Assembly (NCBI RefSeq): GCF_010389155.1
Contig: NC_057765.1
Span: 40,815,559 to 40,879,558 of the forward strand
Source: Erigeron canadensis
Taxonomy: Eukaryota; Streptophyta; Magnoliopsida; Asterales; Asteraceae
Direction: 5' to 3'
Length of the DNA: 64,000 nt
In this document: one piece after another, positions 24,823-36,385 of the stretch
How the letters are laid out: every line of letters begins with the position of its first letter
Numbering within the stretch: position 1 is the first letter of the stretch
Made by a program: the position numbers and the translations under genes
Notes under the pieces: model-generated
Database searches by the model: none
What the model was told of the DNA's origin: nothing
Seen by the model: the letters and a program-made list of their open reading frames with translations, nothing else

Positions 24823-27524
24823 CCCACTTTCGTTTGGTGAGCTAATACCCATTTGCCATATCTTGAGAGAAGCTGTCACATTAACATTAGTGGCATTGTT
24901 GAATAAGTATAGTTGAGCATCGTCGTTTATTGCTTCTGTTGGATAAACACGCGAAGTAATGCATGTTCTTCCTCCTTGTGCATAGCCTTCAACTATCGAC
25001 CGATCCACCTAGTGTAAGCCTCACAATATATATAAGTTATGTTTTTGAAAAAGATATTAAACATATCTACTTCATTTATGAAAGAAAGTTACCAATATTC
25101 TCATTTTGAGTTTTTCTCCTTCAAGGACTGGGACTGTGCTACCATAAATAGACTTATCCACATCTTTTGCAATGGAAGACCTAACCAAAAATGACATTGA
25201 CCCACATTATAAACGAAAAAACTAAAATAAATAAACACTATTCTATATTGATGGGCTCAAAAATAGAAGAAAACTAATACCTTGATTGATCAATGCAAAA
25301 CAATGTATTGAGATCCCCATGGACGCCTTTGGCAATGTAAAAGTAAGCAGGCGTGTGTTCAGTTAAGTTCTTGTTTGCAAGAACTAATAAACCAAACGGC
25401 CCTAATGCATCTCTCACGCCAGCTCCACCATGTCCGCCACAGTTATATGGCACAGTACCAGCTCCTACGCGTAAACTACTAGAAACCTTCTTATCCAACT
25501 CAAACTCGACCATTATATCCAACTGAAAATGAAAAACATTCATTTACGCCTCACTGTATAAAGAGCAAATTGCTAACTATATATAAGTTTTTAAACATAC
25601 ATATTACATACCTGAGATGCCGCTCGCACGTTGAGTGGCACAAGTGAGCCAGGTTCAAGTTGAACATCTTTGAACTCTTTAAGATTTGACCTAAGTTTAT
25701 CCAACTCTTCAATTGGCCATTGAAGCAAATTGCTACCCGTAGCTGGATCAAGTGCAACCGTTCTTGGAACAGCCTAATCACGATTATAGCAAGCGAAAAC
25801 ATACAAAGAACTTAAAACAAACACATTTAAAAATTAAACAACAACAACAACAGAAAAAACTTGTATCAAAAAAGGTCTTTTTCTTTATTACCATAAGAGA
25901 AGCCCAACCCTTCTTGATATCTGACTTTTCACTGTCTGTCTCTTTGATCCAACTCCACAAAATCCTTCTCTTTTTATTTTGGTCATAGAATGTTTTGGAT
26001 GCGTAGTATATCCCATAATCATATCGTAAACCATATCCAACATCGATTTGGGGATCATCAGGGGTCCATTTCCCGGCCACCTGGCTATAATTTCCAATTG
26101 CATAATAATCACATCTATCATCGTCCATGCTTGCTTTAAGCACATGTTTGACATCAGGCCCATACGCACCAGTGTCAAGCCCAAACTCATTCTTAGAAAC
26201 CGGATAAAAATCAACACACTCCCACATTCCAGTACCTTTGACCTCATGTAGCCATTGGTCTTTAAGTTCATAACTTAGAAAGTCTTTGGTGTCATATACT
26301 AACACAATTCCGGTTTTATTAACTTTTGACCCAATCACCGTCCGCCATTTTCCATCAGGGGTGAGCCAGGCCGTGGTTGGATCACGAAAGTCCTTTTTAC
26401 CAATACCCTTTGGTGGGACCAGGACCGGGTTTGAAGGGTCCTTGATCCAGTTCACAAGCAGAGGGTCAGACGGATTGGCAGGGTAAGCCAAGTTTTGGAC
26501 TTGAATGGATTCATTAGTTGACCCGGTGTAAAGTACAACAAGTTTATTATTTGGAAGGATGGTTGTTGACCCGGTCCATACACCATTTACATCATACCAT
26601 TTGTCTGCCTCCATTGCTATTGGAAGGTGTCTCCAACGAACCATGTCTCTTGATACAGCATGACCCCATACAATTAGACCCCATACTGGTGCCTCTTTAC
26701 TATATTGATAAAATAAATGGTAGTATCCCTTATAAAATACTGGACCTATAGCAACATTATTAAAAATGTGACAATTACAAACATGATAAGTAATTAGTAA
26801 TATGTTGGAATGAAATACATATATTAAGATTTATATAAGTATATAACTTACCATTTGGATCTGCAAGAATATAAAAGCAGAAATTTCCACCATCAGAACA
26901 ATGTCATGTCACCATACATGAAAAAAAGAAACAATATACATCAGAATGTGTATGAAAAAATAGTAGCTATTGATGTGTGGTACTATATACTCTAACAATA
27001 TCTATTTTAGTTGGTTTTTGTTTCATAGATGTGTAACTATACTTATATGTATCTAAAACATTTAGCCAAATACAATGGTAACAAATACAGATATCTTAAA
27101 ATAGAAAGATTGGTAATGAAACAAACGTGACATTTTTACCGTTCATCCAATTCTTTCCAGGATAGAAATGGAATGCCGGTGCTTGCCAACTTAACATATC
27201 CTCGGTCCAAGAAAAAGAGCTTGCATCGGATGGTAACCTGAATCGTTTATCAGAAACACCTTGTTCGACTGGATCCCTCCTTTCAGGCAGTGGAACATTG
27301 TTATCAATTGTTGGAATGTGCACATTTCCAATAATCAAGGCCACCACCAAGCCAATGGACAACAACCCGGATATTATAAGAAGAACGGGCTTACTTGGTG
27401 GTTGGTCATTTTCTTGAGCTTTGGAAGGTAGAGTCGCGTCTAGAGATGGCTCATAACCATAATCTGCATCGAGAAGAGGGGTTTGGGTCGGGTTCTCGAC
27501 ATCAGAAGTTGTTTTGGATTTCAT
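24733..27524 (-). CDS. vacuolar-type beta-fructofuranosidase (GH32 acid invertase or fructosyltransferase-like)
   Basis: Seven exons on the minus strand join in frame: 27524-27140, 26870-26862, 26745-25892, 25773-25612, 25522-25281, 25180-25093 and 25008-24733. They give 671 residues. Exon 2 is the classic plant-invertase mini-exon of nine bases, coding the core of NDPNG. The acidic N-terminus has a TPLL motif (15-18) and a membrane segment (about 46-66), as in vacuolar invertase and fructosyltransferase precursors. The catalytic acids are visible: Asp129 in WMNDPNG (nucleophile), Asp253 in FRDP and Glu307 in WECVD. An intact WMNDPNG sucrose box favours hydrolysis of sucrose in the vacuole over fructan synthesis, but this is a family rule and not proof. 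The beta-sandwich domain is present ([25 protein letters not shown]). Unusually, residues 643-663 after the normal end form a second hydrophobic segment followed by QNQRRNRS. Confidence 0.93.
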
Positions 27525-29576
27525 CTGGTTAAAATTTTATGTCACTTTTTAGTTTGCTGGAACTATGGCTAGCTGCTTTTATCTCAATGTGTTGATTAAT
27601 CAGCTTATTATGGTGATGTTGTTTTTGTAAACTAGAATAAAACAGTGTAGGAGAAATATAAGGGCATTTGAAAATGTGTTTGGTGATGAGAAACTATAGA
27701 TCGAGCTATAAAAGGTGTCACGATGTTTTTTTTAGGACATTCTCCTTCTTTCTCGGTAAATATATGTTACCTTGGACTTGATATCTCTCATGGAATTAAA
27801 AATTATCAAAGTATGTTTTATAATAAGAAGATAAACATAAACATATGATCCAGAGTACTTATTAAGTTGATATGACACCCATTTAATCGTATAGAAGAAT
27901 TTTGCCATACTAAACTGCATACATTTTAAGAAAACATAGCATTAAAGATTTTGGAAAACAAAATTTTGTTACTTGGGCTTTTAAGTAGTTACATGACTAT
28001 ATGAGGTTCGATACACAGATCATGTGCATGTGAGATTTGATTTTTGTCTTAATAACTGATGATGTTAATCTATTGTTATTACTAGCTAATTAGCCCGGGT
28101 TCAACTCGGGTATTCTAAACAAGTTTCGTAAATACATGTCTATTATCATAATGAAGCATAGAAAAACCTGTAAGGTAAAAATGTCTATATTTTTAATGTC
28201 AAGTTATCAATGTTGCTATAATAAAAAGAGAAGATTCAACCTTTACTACATCATAAAAAAAAAGTTATTATACATTAGGCTTATTTTACAATAGGCTTGG
28301 TAGTTTTAAAAACTTTTAAATGATAGGACTAAAAAATAAAAATCATAGATGATGTCATAATTAGTTAGATATAAAATAAATAATTAATAAAAAAAAAGTC
28401 TAATGATACCAAATAAGATTTTCTTAAAAAATATTGATGTCATCACAATCTTGTTTTATTTATATAAGAGATTCTTTAAATTTTCATGTGTTTATCATAT
28501 AATATAGAAACTATATATCTAAAAGGTATTTAATTGGATATGATAAGGTTCATGGGAAAACCATTTGACTTAAAAAGAAACATAAGAACCTTTAAATTAT
28601 AACTAGATGTTCATATGTGAATAATATATATGAACAAAATTCATTCACATATGGATAGTCGTATAGATCATGTTAATATTATCTATGTTTACATGTCAAT
28701 GGTTCTCATATATGACCTAATGACCCTTACTGTCATAATTTATATTTTTTTATAGTTATTTTGATTGATTGAGAAAGTTTTGATAGATTGAGAAAGTTTA
28801 TTACAAAATGTAAATTTTCTTGTAGGTAGCGCATCTGTTTATGTTTCATAAAATATATTGTCTTTTACAGGTAGGCAATTAGGCTTATTGGCTTACGCAG
28901 CTTACGTTATAAAGCGAAAGTTGGGTGGATTTATATGGATGAAACTTGTATATCAGGAATTCCAAATATGTCATATGTGAAGGCCGAAGGGATTTGAAAA
29001 CATCTGTTACAATCGGGAGGTTTTCCTAGTTTTCAATTTTCGAAGTAGATATATTAAGTCATTTATGCTATTACTAGTCTTATCCCACCACCAATCGCCA
29101 AATGCATCCTAAAGTAATGTACACATGAACCCAAAAATGAGCAGAAAATTTTAAATATTCAGGGTTTGAAAATTGCAAAAACGAAGTTTAATGCTTACGA
29201 GTTACAAAATGGTTCTCTTATTAAAATATTAGTTATCAGTCACATATCATCAACTAGTTACTAGTTATACATACATGTACAAAACAAAAATATTGTTGCT
29301 CTCCCCAATTACCTGCACCATCTATTTGCATCTATAATAAACTTATTCAGAACTTAACCAATCCTGCTTCCGAACATTAGACGTCCAACCCATAAGTTAA
29401 AAGAACATGGTTTATCATTGACAGTCTCGTCTCACTATCATCTTCGAAAACATGGATGCCAAAAGAGTCAAAGTGCTACATGATTAAATACTACTAGTGT
29501 CGTTTTGAAATGTGGATTACAAAGCGTAAACAGCACACGAGATTGAGGTGAGAAACTTCTGATTTGATCATATGGT
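27525..29576. other. GH32 upstream region and intergenic DNA
   Basis: The bases just above 27524 should contain the leader and promoter of the GH32 gene. No element is assigned. An exon-like fragment is described separately at 28869-29046. The stretch 29060-29560 probably holds the 3'UTR of the transaldolase gene. Confidence 0.4.
28869..29046 (+). pseudogene. exon-like fragment of unknown origin
   Basis: After an acceptor-like TTTTACAG, one frame reads plausibly protein-like for about 58 codons: ...GWIYMDETCISG, IPNMSYVKAEGI, then a TGA, then KHLLQSGGFPSFQFSK and a TAG. The base composition is less A/T-biased than its surroundings. I do not recognise the family. It may be a relic exon of a lost gene, or chance. 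Confidence 0.25.
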
Positions 29577-32500
29577 TCAAACGTTTGGTGGTGGCCATAT
29601 CTTTCCAAAAAGTTCTTCCACCCTCATTGCTTGGTTGGAATAACCATCCATCCCAGATGCAAGGAGTTCCAATGCTGCAGGCCCCATTGCCGCAGCAAAG
29701 CTACGCTGGTCCCACTTTACTAGCTGCAAATAGAAGAGAAAGGTCGATATAAGGTTCATAAAAGATTAACGATGTTGATATAAGGTCACACGATTCCCTA
29801 CTAAGTAACTATTGAAGGATTATCAAGTATTTGGTGTACAGTCAAACATTTACATTTCGTCAAATTTGTACGAGATCATTTATGCTGGCATCAACATTGG
29901 TTTTCCAATTTCCATAATTACAAGAGCAGTGTTATAGTAAGCAACGTTTCAAAGTTTCAGTTACTCAAGTGCATACCTCTTCCTCAGTAAAGTTATAGGC
30001 AGCAGCTGATTCTGAGGATAGCCTTTTGACAAATGTATACTTATCGTCATCAGGAGTCACGGAATCTTTAAGAGCCTGCAAGATCTTCAAAGGAGTGATG
30101 ATATAATCAACCCTGCAAAATGTAATGTAGTCGCCAATGATCGCTTGTTGGGCCAGAATGTACTAAAACACACAATAACATTTTTGATAAAGAATATTAG
30201 GATGTACCCTAAAACATTGAACACATCCTGTTTGTTGCGGATTGAGGCAACCATCAATTTTGATTTATGTCCGTATTTGTGAATATAGTTGTAAGCTTTT
30301 GTAACCTGCAAGGGAAAAAAAGGAAACATGTCTAAACCCACAATCCCAATTGAAATTACAGAAAAACTAAGGTCAAAAGACTAACCAAAGCCAATCCCGG
30401 ATCTTCTCCTCTTTTAAGAGCAGCTTCTATCTCAGGATCACCACTGTGGGTGCGTGCCCAATCCTGACATTATGTGAAATCAACGTGAGCTCATCCGATT
30501 TGAATTCATTGGCTTATGGACGCTCCATTTTTCTTGTGGGTTATTGAAAATGGTCGACTCAACAAAATTAGACAAAAACAAGATGATTCAGTTGGGTCAA
30601 CAGGTTGAAAAATCACCCTAGGTGTATAAAATAGTTTTATTCAAACATTCAGACAATTACGGTAATATGATAGTTTTTGAAACTGTAGTTACTGCATTAC
30701 TATTATATAAAGAAGATAGACAAAATGTATACACCCCATTTAACCTGCACTACAAACTTGCCAGTTCAACCCAAACCAGTTTTTACCAGTTACTCAACCA
30801 TCCCACTTTCACCACTTATTGTAACACTACGGTTGCGGTTTACAATACTGAAATTTGAATATCTTGCCAAACAAGAAAACAGTAGAGTATTACCCTAAGG
30901 CGTCCGACAAAAATTTGAATAACAGAAGCACCAGCTTGAGCAGCAGCCGCAGCTTGAGAAAAGCTGTGAGGGTAAAAAAATCACGACAATTTAGCATCAA
31001 GGCCATATGTAGGTAAAGCATCTTCCTACCAATGTGTTATTTTTGATATCCTTTTTTCCACTTGTAATCTTCATTATGAATCATATATAGTAAGTATGCA
31101 GGTACCCCTTTTATAACGTTTACTAGCAATGAGTTCTTTGATCACTTTCATAGCGCAAAAAGCACACGGAAAAATTAGCCAAGTGATCATTTTTCAGAGG
31201 CGGTGAAGTTCACTGTATCCAGCAAGGGTGGTACGTTCAAGAAAATTGGCATACCTGTACACAAAAGTCATGTGTGTTTGTATACCCTCAGACTCCAACA
31301 ATCTTGCTGCCTCGATTCCCTGAAAAGAAACCACGTGAACTGATCGACTCTCTAGTGATATCAAAATGTAATATCCAATTGTATACTCACTTGCCAAGTT
31401 GACGGAATTTTGAATAGCAAACGCTCTGCAGAAATACCAATACCGTTGTACAATTGCAACAGGTTTTCCACCTGTACCGTGGTAGAATGCAATTTAAACA
31501 CATAAATATACAGTATATGCACGATAAAATGACAAAAACGAAAGCCATTGGTATACCTTCCCAACAATGGCGTGTGTGTCATATGCAAGGCGGGCATCCA
31601 CTTCAGTTGAAACACGACCAGGCACTAGCTTTGATAGCTCGGCACCAACATTTACTAAAGCCTGTTATTTGCAATCTACTCGTCAAAGCCAGTCAATAAA
31701 TACAGTAAATCAAATGTATAGATGCGACTACCTACAGATTGGAACTTCTACCTTATTAACAAAACATGTCATTCGAGCATTTGGGGTCTCTAGACCATAA
31801 CACGCCTTATCAGCCAATGCAGTATCCACAGCACCCTACAATCAAAAGGAATCCTTACTAACTGGAAAATAGAATCCTTACTAACTGAAAACAATGTTTA
31901 CTTCAAACTATTTTTTACTCCCACCATCTTCTTTACATTCTTCCGATTTCTCGGTTTCAAAATTCTACAAAAACATAATGGTCTACTTCTGACCAGGAAT
32001 GGTGCTTCAAATCAAAATTCTACCAAAAAATAACAGTTTACTTCTGACCAGAAATGGTGCTATCTGAAGCGGAATTATATAATTGTTTATCCTTATCACC
32101 TTAAAAGCTGTATCTGGGAGGCTGCAAATTCCTAATAGAAGAGCTGAACTAACAGTGGCAGCAGTAGGAGGAAACCTATATATGGTTTCAAAATGCAATT
32201 ACTTAGCTTTATAAACACAAAGCACAAAGGTATAAGCAGAGAATCTAACTTCACAAATAATAATCAAATCATTAGCCATTACAAATGGTTAACAAATGGT
32301 TGTTAACGATCCATAAATCTATGACCGATCTATATAACACTTTAACCTTTTCAATGAAATCAAAGGTTTTGTTTGCCAATGTGCCTCTTAATTATTGTGT
32401 ATGAGTTCTTTGTCATTTTTCCGACCAGTAAACCAGAATATAAAAATTGAGTTTCGTATAGAAAACAAAACTAACATGTTACAAAATGACCCAAATGGAA

Positions 32501-33531
32501 CATAAAACCAGCTTTTAGTACTCATAAAATACCCTTAATAAAATTAACTTACAACACCTAGCCTTAACTCCAATAATAACTACATTACCACTACCACTAC
32601 ACTACTCGTCAGCCATCGTCGCCGCCACCACCACCTCCACCTGTCACCGCCGCTACAACGACACATTACGTGGGCATATAACTTTATATTATAAGGCATA
32701 TCATAAAATTATAATGATATATATATATATATATAGGGTAACAAGTATGCTGCTAGAAGCACCATACTTCCATGATTTTGTGAAGGGGGAAGATTTTGTA
32801 TTTAGAAGCATGTTGTTTCTTCCCTACGGGTAGAAGCATATTGTTTTTCCCCTTGGGAATATAAGGCTGTCAGGTATCTAAGCTTAGGTGTGGAACACTC
32901 ACATATTGTTTTTTTAATCCATAAAAATCATGGGGGTCATGCATTTATTCATTAAACAAGAAATAATAAAATATTAGTATGTGAGGGGTTCCACACCTAA
33001 GCTTAGGTGTCGGACAGCCTTATATACCCTTTTCCCTCTATATATTAGTAAAAAAAAAAAAAAAGAGTAAAATGTAACCTCTCGAAATCATCGAAGACAA
33101 CGGTATCCGGAACAGCTTGACTATAGCGTGACAAAGCATCTAATTCAGTCTTTCCACCTACAAATCATGAATTCAAGTAATAATAAGTAATTTATTCATA
33201 GTAAAAATTTAAAAAAATAAATAAAAATGATCACATATGTACCGATGTTAGGTGAAGCAGCAGAAAAATCAGTAAATGACGCTCGGATTTTACTACATGA
33301 TTTCTTTATATTTAACCCAGTTACCGGAAATAACTCACATCTTACTTGAAATCCACTTTTTCTCCTGTCCTGTTATATCATCCATATTTTAATTATTTTA
33401 AACAAGTAAAATAGATAGATATAGTATAAGTGTGTGTGTGTGTGTGTTGGGATTAGAATTAGTATATCTACCTGAAGAAGGATTGAAGAGGAAGAGGTGA
33501 GTGAAGTAGTGTAGAATAAAGTAGCAGACAT
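29577..33531 (-). CDS. transaldolase, plastid-type
   Basis: Thirteen minus-strand exons join in frame: 33531-33472, 33369-33243, 33157-33079, 32175-32100, 31835-31752, 31661-31557, 31471-31391, 31319-31255, 30963-30894, 30463-30386, 30305-30208, 30112-29977 and 29723-29577. They give 401 residues. Transaldolase moves a dihydroxyacetone unit between sugar phosphates in the non-oxidative pentose phosphate pathway. The Schiff-base lysine is Lys198 in [11 protein letters not shown]. Other family marks are [68 protein letters not shown] and the C-terminal KIWPPPNV. Residues 1 to about 60 ([16 protein letters not shown] and following) are Ser/Thr-rich and basic, typical of a chloroplast transit peptide. 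No break is seen. A MITE sits in intron 3. Confidence 0.95.
32870..33025. mobile_element. MITE, AAGGCTGTC family, copy 2, in transaldolase intron 3
   Basis: The left end reads TATAAGGCTGTC and then AGGTATCTAAGCTTAGGTG. The right end mirrors it (CACACCTAAGCTTAGGTGT, then GGACAGCCTTATATA). The interior matches the copy at 2251-2416 in reverse orientation. Just before it, 32735-32868 contains two diverged copies of a TAGAAGCATNTTGTTT motif. The intron splice sites lie outside the element. Confidence 0.75.
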
Positions 33532-33760
33532 TTTCTATTTTTTACTCTGATCTGAAAAATGTTTTTTTGGGGAAGATGATAATTTTCGTTGTTAAAATAT
33601 TTACTACTAGAAAAACAGCGTTAATAACGAGAGCGTAGTGCGTGCGGTAAAAAACAAAATGTGTGGGTAAAGTAGAAAACAAAATGTTCGCTACAGTTAT
33701 TTAGATTTCAAATGGTTGGGTAAAAATTTGTTTACGTCTTTTGTTTTTGTTTAATGGAAT
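33532..33760. promoter_or_regulatory. transaldolase upstream region
   Basis: The stretch between the transaldolase start and the first Helitron-like copy should hold its promoter and leader. No TATA box or operator can be assigned. Confidence 0.3.
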
Positions 33761-34132
33761 GAGAGCAAGTATCCGCGCGTGCGGCGGTGAGATGATGAGG
33801 GTGATAGGTCATAGGAGGTGATATGTCATATAGTGTCATAGCCAAATGTTTTAGCCGTACGAGCCCCGTCTTCGAATTTATAAATTCGTCAAAAGGATAT
33901 CAACTGACATCTCTAATTAAAAAGAATGAAATTATAAGAACACTCATATAATTTTTATAACTTATCGATGTACGGTTTTTGAGATAAAAGATTTTGAAAA
34001 AATTATAAGAATAAAATGATTTATGCAGAAAAGAGAAAGTTGTAGGCATTAATGTATGGTACATTATGCATTAACATGTATATATTGTTGAATTTAAAAG
34101 TTGAAAATTGAAACCCTATTTGCTTTATAATT
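33761..34132 (-). mobile_element. Helitron-like element, copy b
   Basis: Inverted relative to copy a. It begins (as read on +) GAGAGCAAGTATCCGCGCGTGC and runs through GATGAGGGTGATAGGTC, TAGCCGTACGAG, ACATCTCTAAT and GAGATAAAAGATTTTGAAA to TTTGCTTTATAAT. It shares about 370 bases of diverged sequence with the next copy, arranged in the same direction and nearly back to back. Confidence 0.6.
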
Positions 34133-34528
34133 TACGAGAGCAAGTACCCGTGCGTTGCGGCGGTAAAATGATGAGGGTGATAGGTCATAAAGTGTGATAG
34201 ATCAAATGAGGTTATATGTCATAGAGTGTCATAGCCAAATGCCTTAGTCGTACGGGCTCCACCCTCGGATTTAAAAATTCGTCAGAAGTATATCGAATGA
34301 CATCTCTAATGAAAAAGCATGAAATTTTATGAACATCCATATAATTTTTATAATTTATCGATGTATAATTTTTGAGATAAAAGATTTTGAAAGAATTAGA
34401 AAAATAAATTGATTTATGGAGGAGAGAGAAAGTTGTATGCATTGATGTATGGTACATCATGCATTAATATGTGTATATTGTTGAAATTGAAAGTTGAAAA
34501 GTGGATTTGCTTTATAATATAGTATAGA
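34133..34528 (-). mobile_element. Helitron-like element, copy c
   Basis: On the minus strand it starts TCTATACTATATTATAAAGC after an A. It ends with a hairpin (CCGCAACGCACGG) and CTCTCG before a T. This copy defines both ends of the family best: about 396 bases, 5' TC, A/T insertion point, terminal CTCG. It contains no coding capacity; an 82-codon open frame in it (34212-34460) is spurious. Confidence 0.65.
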
Positions 34529-35462
34529 TTTAATGGAATAAACCTCGCCGGTTAATGGTGAATTAACTGGTTAAGGAGTTCATTGAGACGCATATGGCAT
34601 AAAGATGGCATATGAAAGTGAATGTTTTGAGGCAGATTGCAGCTAAGATGATGCTCGAAAAGACCTTCTACACAACGGATGAGGACTCACATCACTTTTT
34701 TTCGCCGGTTCGATCACCCCGAGCACTCTCCTTTATTCGGACGCTTGAAGTCAAACTTTTCAACTTTCTTCGCCCCATTAGATTCTCCATATTCTTTTCT
34801 CTTGGATGACCACTTACTCAACATGCCACTTCTTACCAAGTCCTTAATAACACTACCGGTACGATTTGTTGTCCCTGCCAATGAGGTAGACATGATATTT
34901 GTGATCGTTTGAGTGATCATGGTTGTCAAGTTCGACGATGGTGCTTTACCACCACCTCTACCATGACTACCTTGAACTTATGGCTTACCCCAAAAGTGTT
35001 GATGGAACATGAAAGTCAGGAATGAAATTAGTAATTTTATGAAATTAGGGATGAAACTTGAAATTTGTGACCAAACTGAGTGATGAAATGTGTAATTTAT
35101 CTTATAGATAAAAGAAAAGAAATAAATGGCATAAATCAATTCTATAATTTTGAATTTTAAGACACGAGTCATTTAATTTATATAGTAGTATAGAACTAAA
35201 TATATATTCTATTAAATATTATTAAATTGTTTGAAATTACTTTTAGACACTAATGTTTAACATTATTATTATTATTACAACCAAGTATTCTTTCTATATA
35301 TAATAATAATACTATTAACAAAGATTTTTTAACGATATTTTATTATTTCAAGCTATAGTAAGATTTCTATATTGACTTTATTAACTTATATAATTGTTGA
35401 AGTGTAGCTTTTTTTTAAAAAATTCAGTCAAATTTATTATAGGTCAATGCAAAGTTTTTACT
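34529..35462. other. intergenic with weak exon-like patch
   Basis: A less A/T-rich patch at about 34600-34980 gives overlapping short open frames on both strands. I see no family motif and no splice-supported gene, so I leave it unassigned. Confidence 0.35.
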
Positions 35463-35812
35463 AATTCGGCACGACCCATCTGTAATATATAGTATCCAAC
35501 CTGTATGTTCAAACTAGTTTAGCTATCAAACTTACTAAACACAACTTTAATGATAATTAGATTTGACTTGTATTTTATTTTTAAAAAATTCGGCACGACC
35601 CATCTGTAATATATAGTATCCAACCTGTATGTTCAAACTAGTTTAGCTATCAAACTTACTAAACACAACTTTAATGATACTTAGATTTGATTTGTATTTT
35701 ATTTTTAAAAAATTCGGCATGACCTATCTGTAATATATAGTATCCAACCTGTATTTTCAAACTAGTTTAGCTATCAAACTTACTAAACACAACTTTAATG
35801 ATACTATTACAT
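35463..35812. repeat. tandem repeat, 124-bp unit, about 2.8 copies
   Basis: The unit starting ATTCGGCACGACC recurs at 35465, 35589 and 35713, period 124. It includes CTGTAATATATAGTATCCA and AACTAGTTTAGCTATCAAAC. Copies are nearly identical, which implies recent duplication. Confidence 0.95.
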
Positions 35813-36177
35813 GTCAAAATACATTGACTATTGCATACAAACTACTCTAATGATCACCACCAACACATATTACAACCATAACTTAAACGTTTGACCAAAA
35901 GATTTTTAGTCTAAAGTTTAACCAAATTACATCCCAAAAGACAACACTTTCAATATACTCGATCAAGAGCTTCGCTAGTGATAGGATTAACTAACACCAA
36001 ATGTTCACTACCTCACTTCAAAGGCTCTAGCTAATTACTCCAACTTTGCTTTGTCCGTTGATCCACTTAACCTGTAAAATATAAACAAGTAAAAAAATAA
36101 GCAATTTCGCAAGGTAAGTACAAAATATAATTATAACAAGCATATGGATCCATAGCTACTAATTAACTCTACTTACA

Positions 36178-36385
36178 ATTCTTGTAGTCATAAACTCTAC
36201 CTTAAAAGAGTTTAACCAAATGTCAACTCTTGTAGTCATGTTCTAACTACCTACAAGAATTGGACAATGCCAACTCTTCTAGTGATAACTTAAACTACCT
36301 AAAAGAATTGAACAACGTCAACTCTTATAGTCGTAACTTTAACTACCTACAAAAATTGGACAACACCAACTACTGTAGTCAACTC
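36178..36385. repeat. imperfect tandem repeat, about 60-bp unit
   Basis: About three to four diverged units of AACTCTTGTAGTC, then TAACTACCTACAAGAATTGG and ACAACGCC. Non-coding. Confidence 0.75.

Noticed and set aside
24733..27524. Cell-wall invertase or fructan exohydrolase identity
   Set aside because: The N-terminal membrane segment, TPLL motif and [16 protein letters not shown] context fit the vacuolar group; cell-wall types start with a signal peptide and usually read WECPD.
24733..33531. Metabolic gene cluster of GH32 and transaldolase
   Set aside because: Two unrelated housekeeping-type carbohydrate genes side by side on one strand are not enough; they do not act in consecutive steps.
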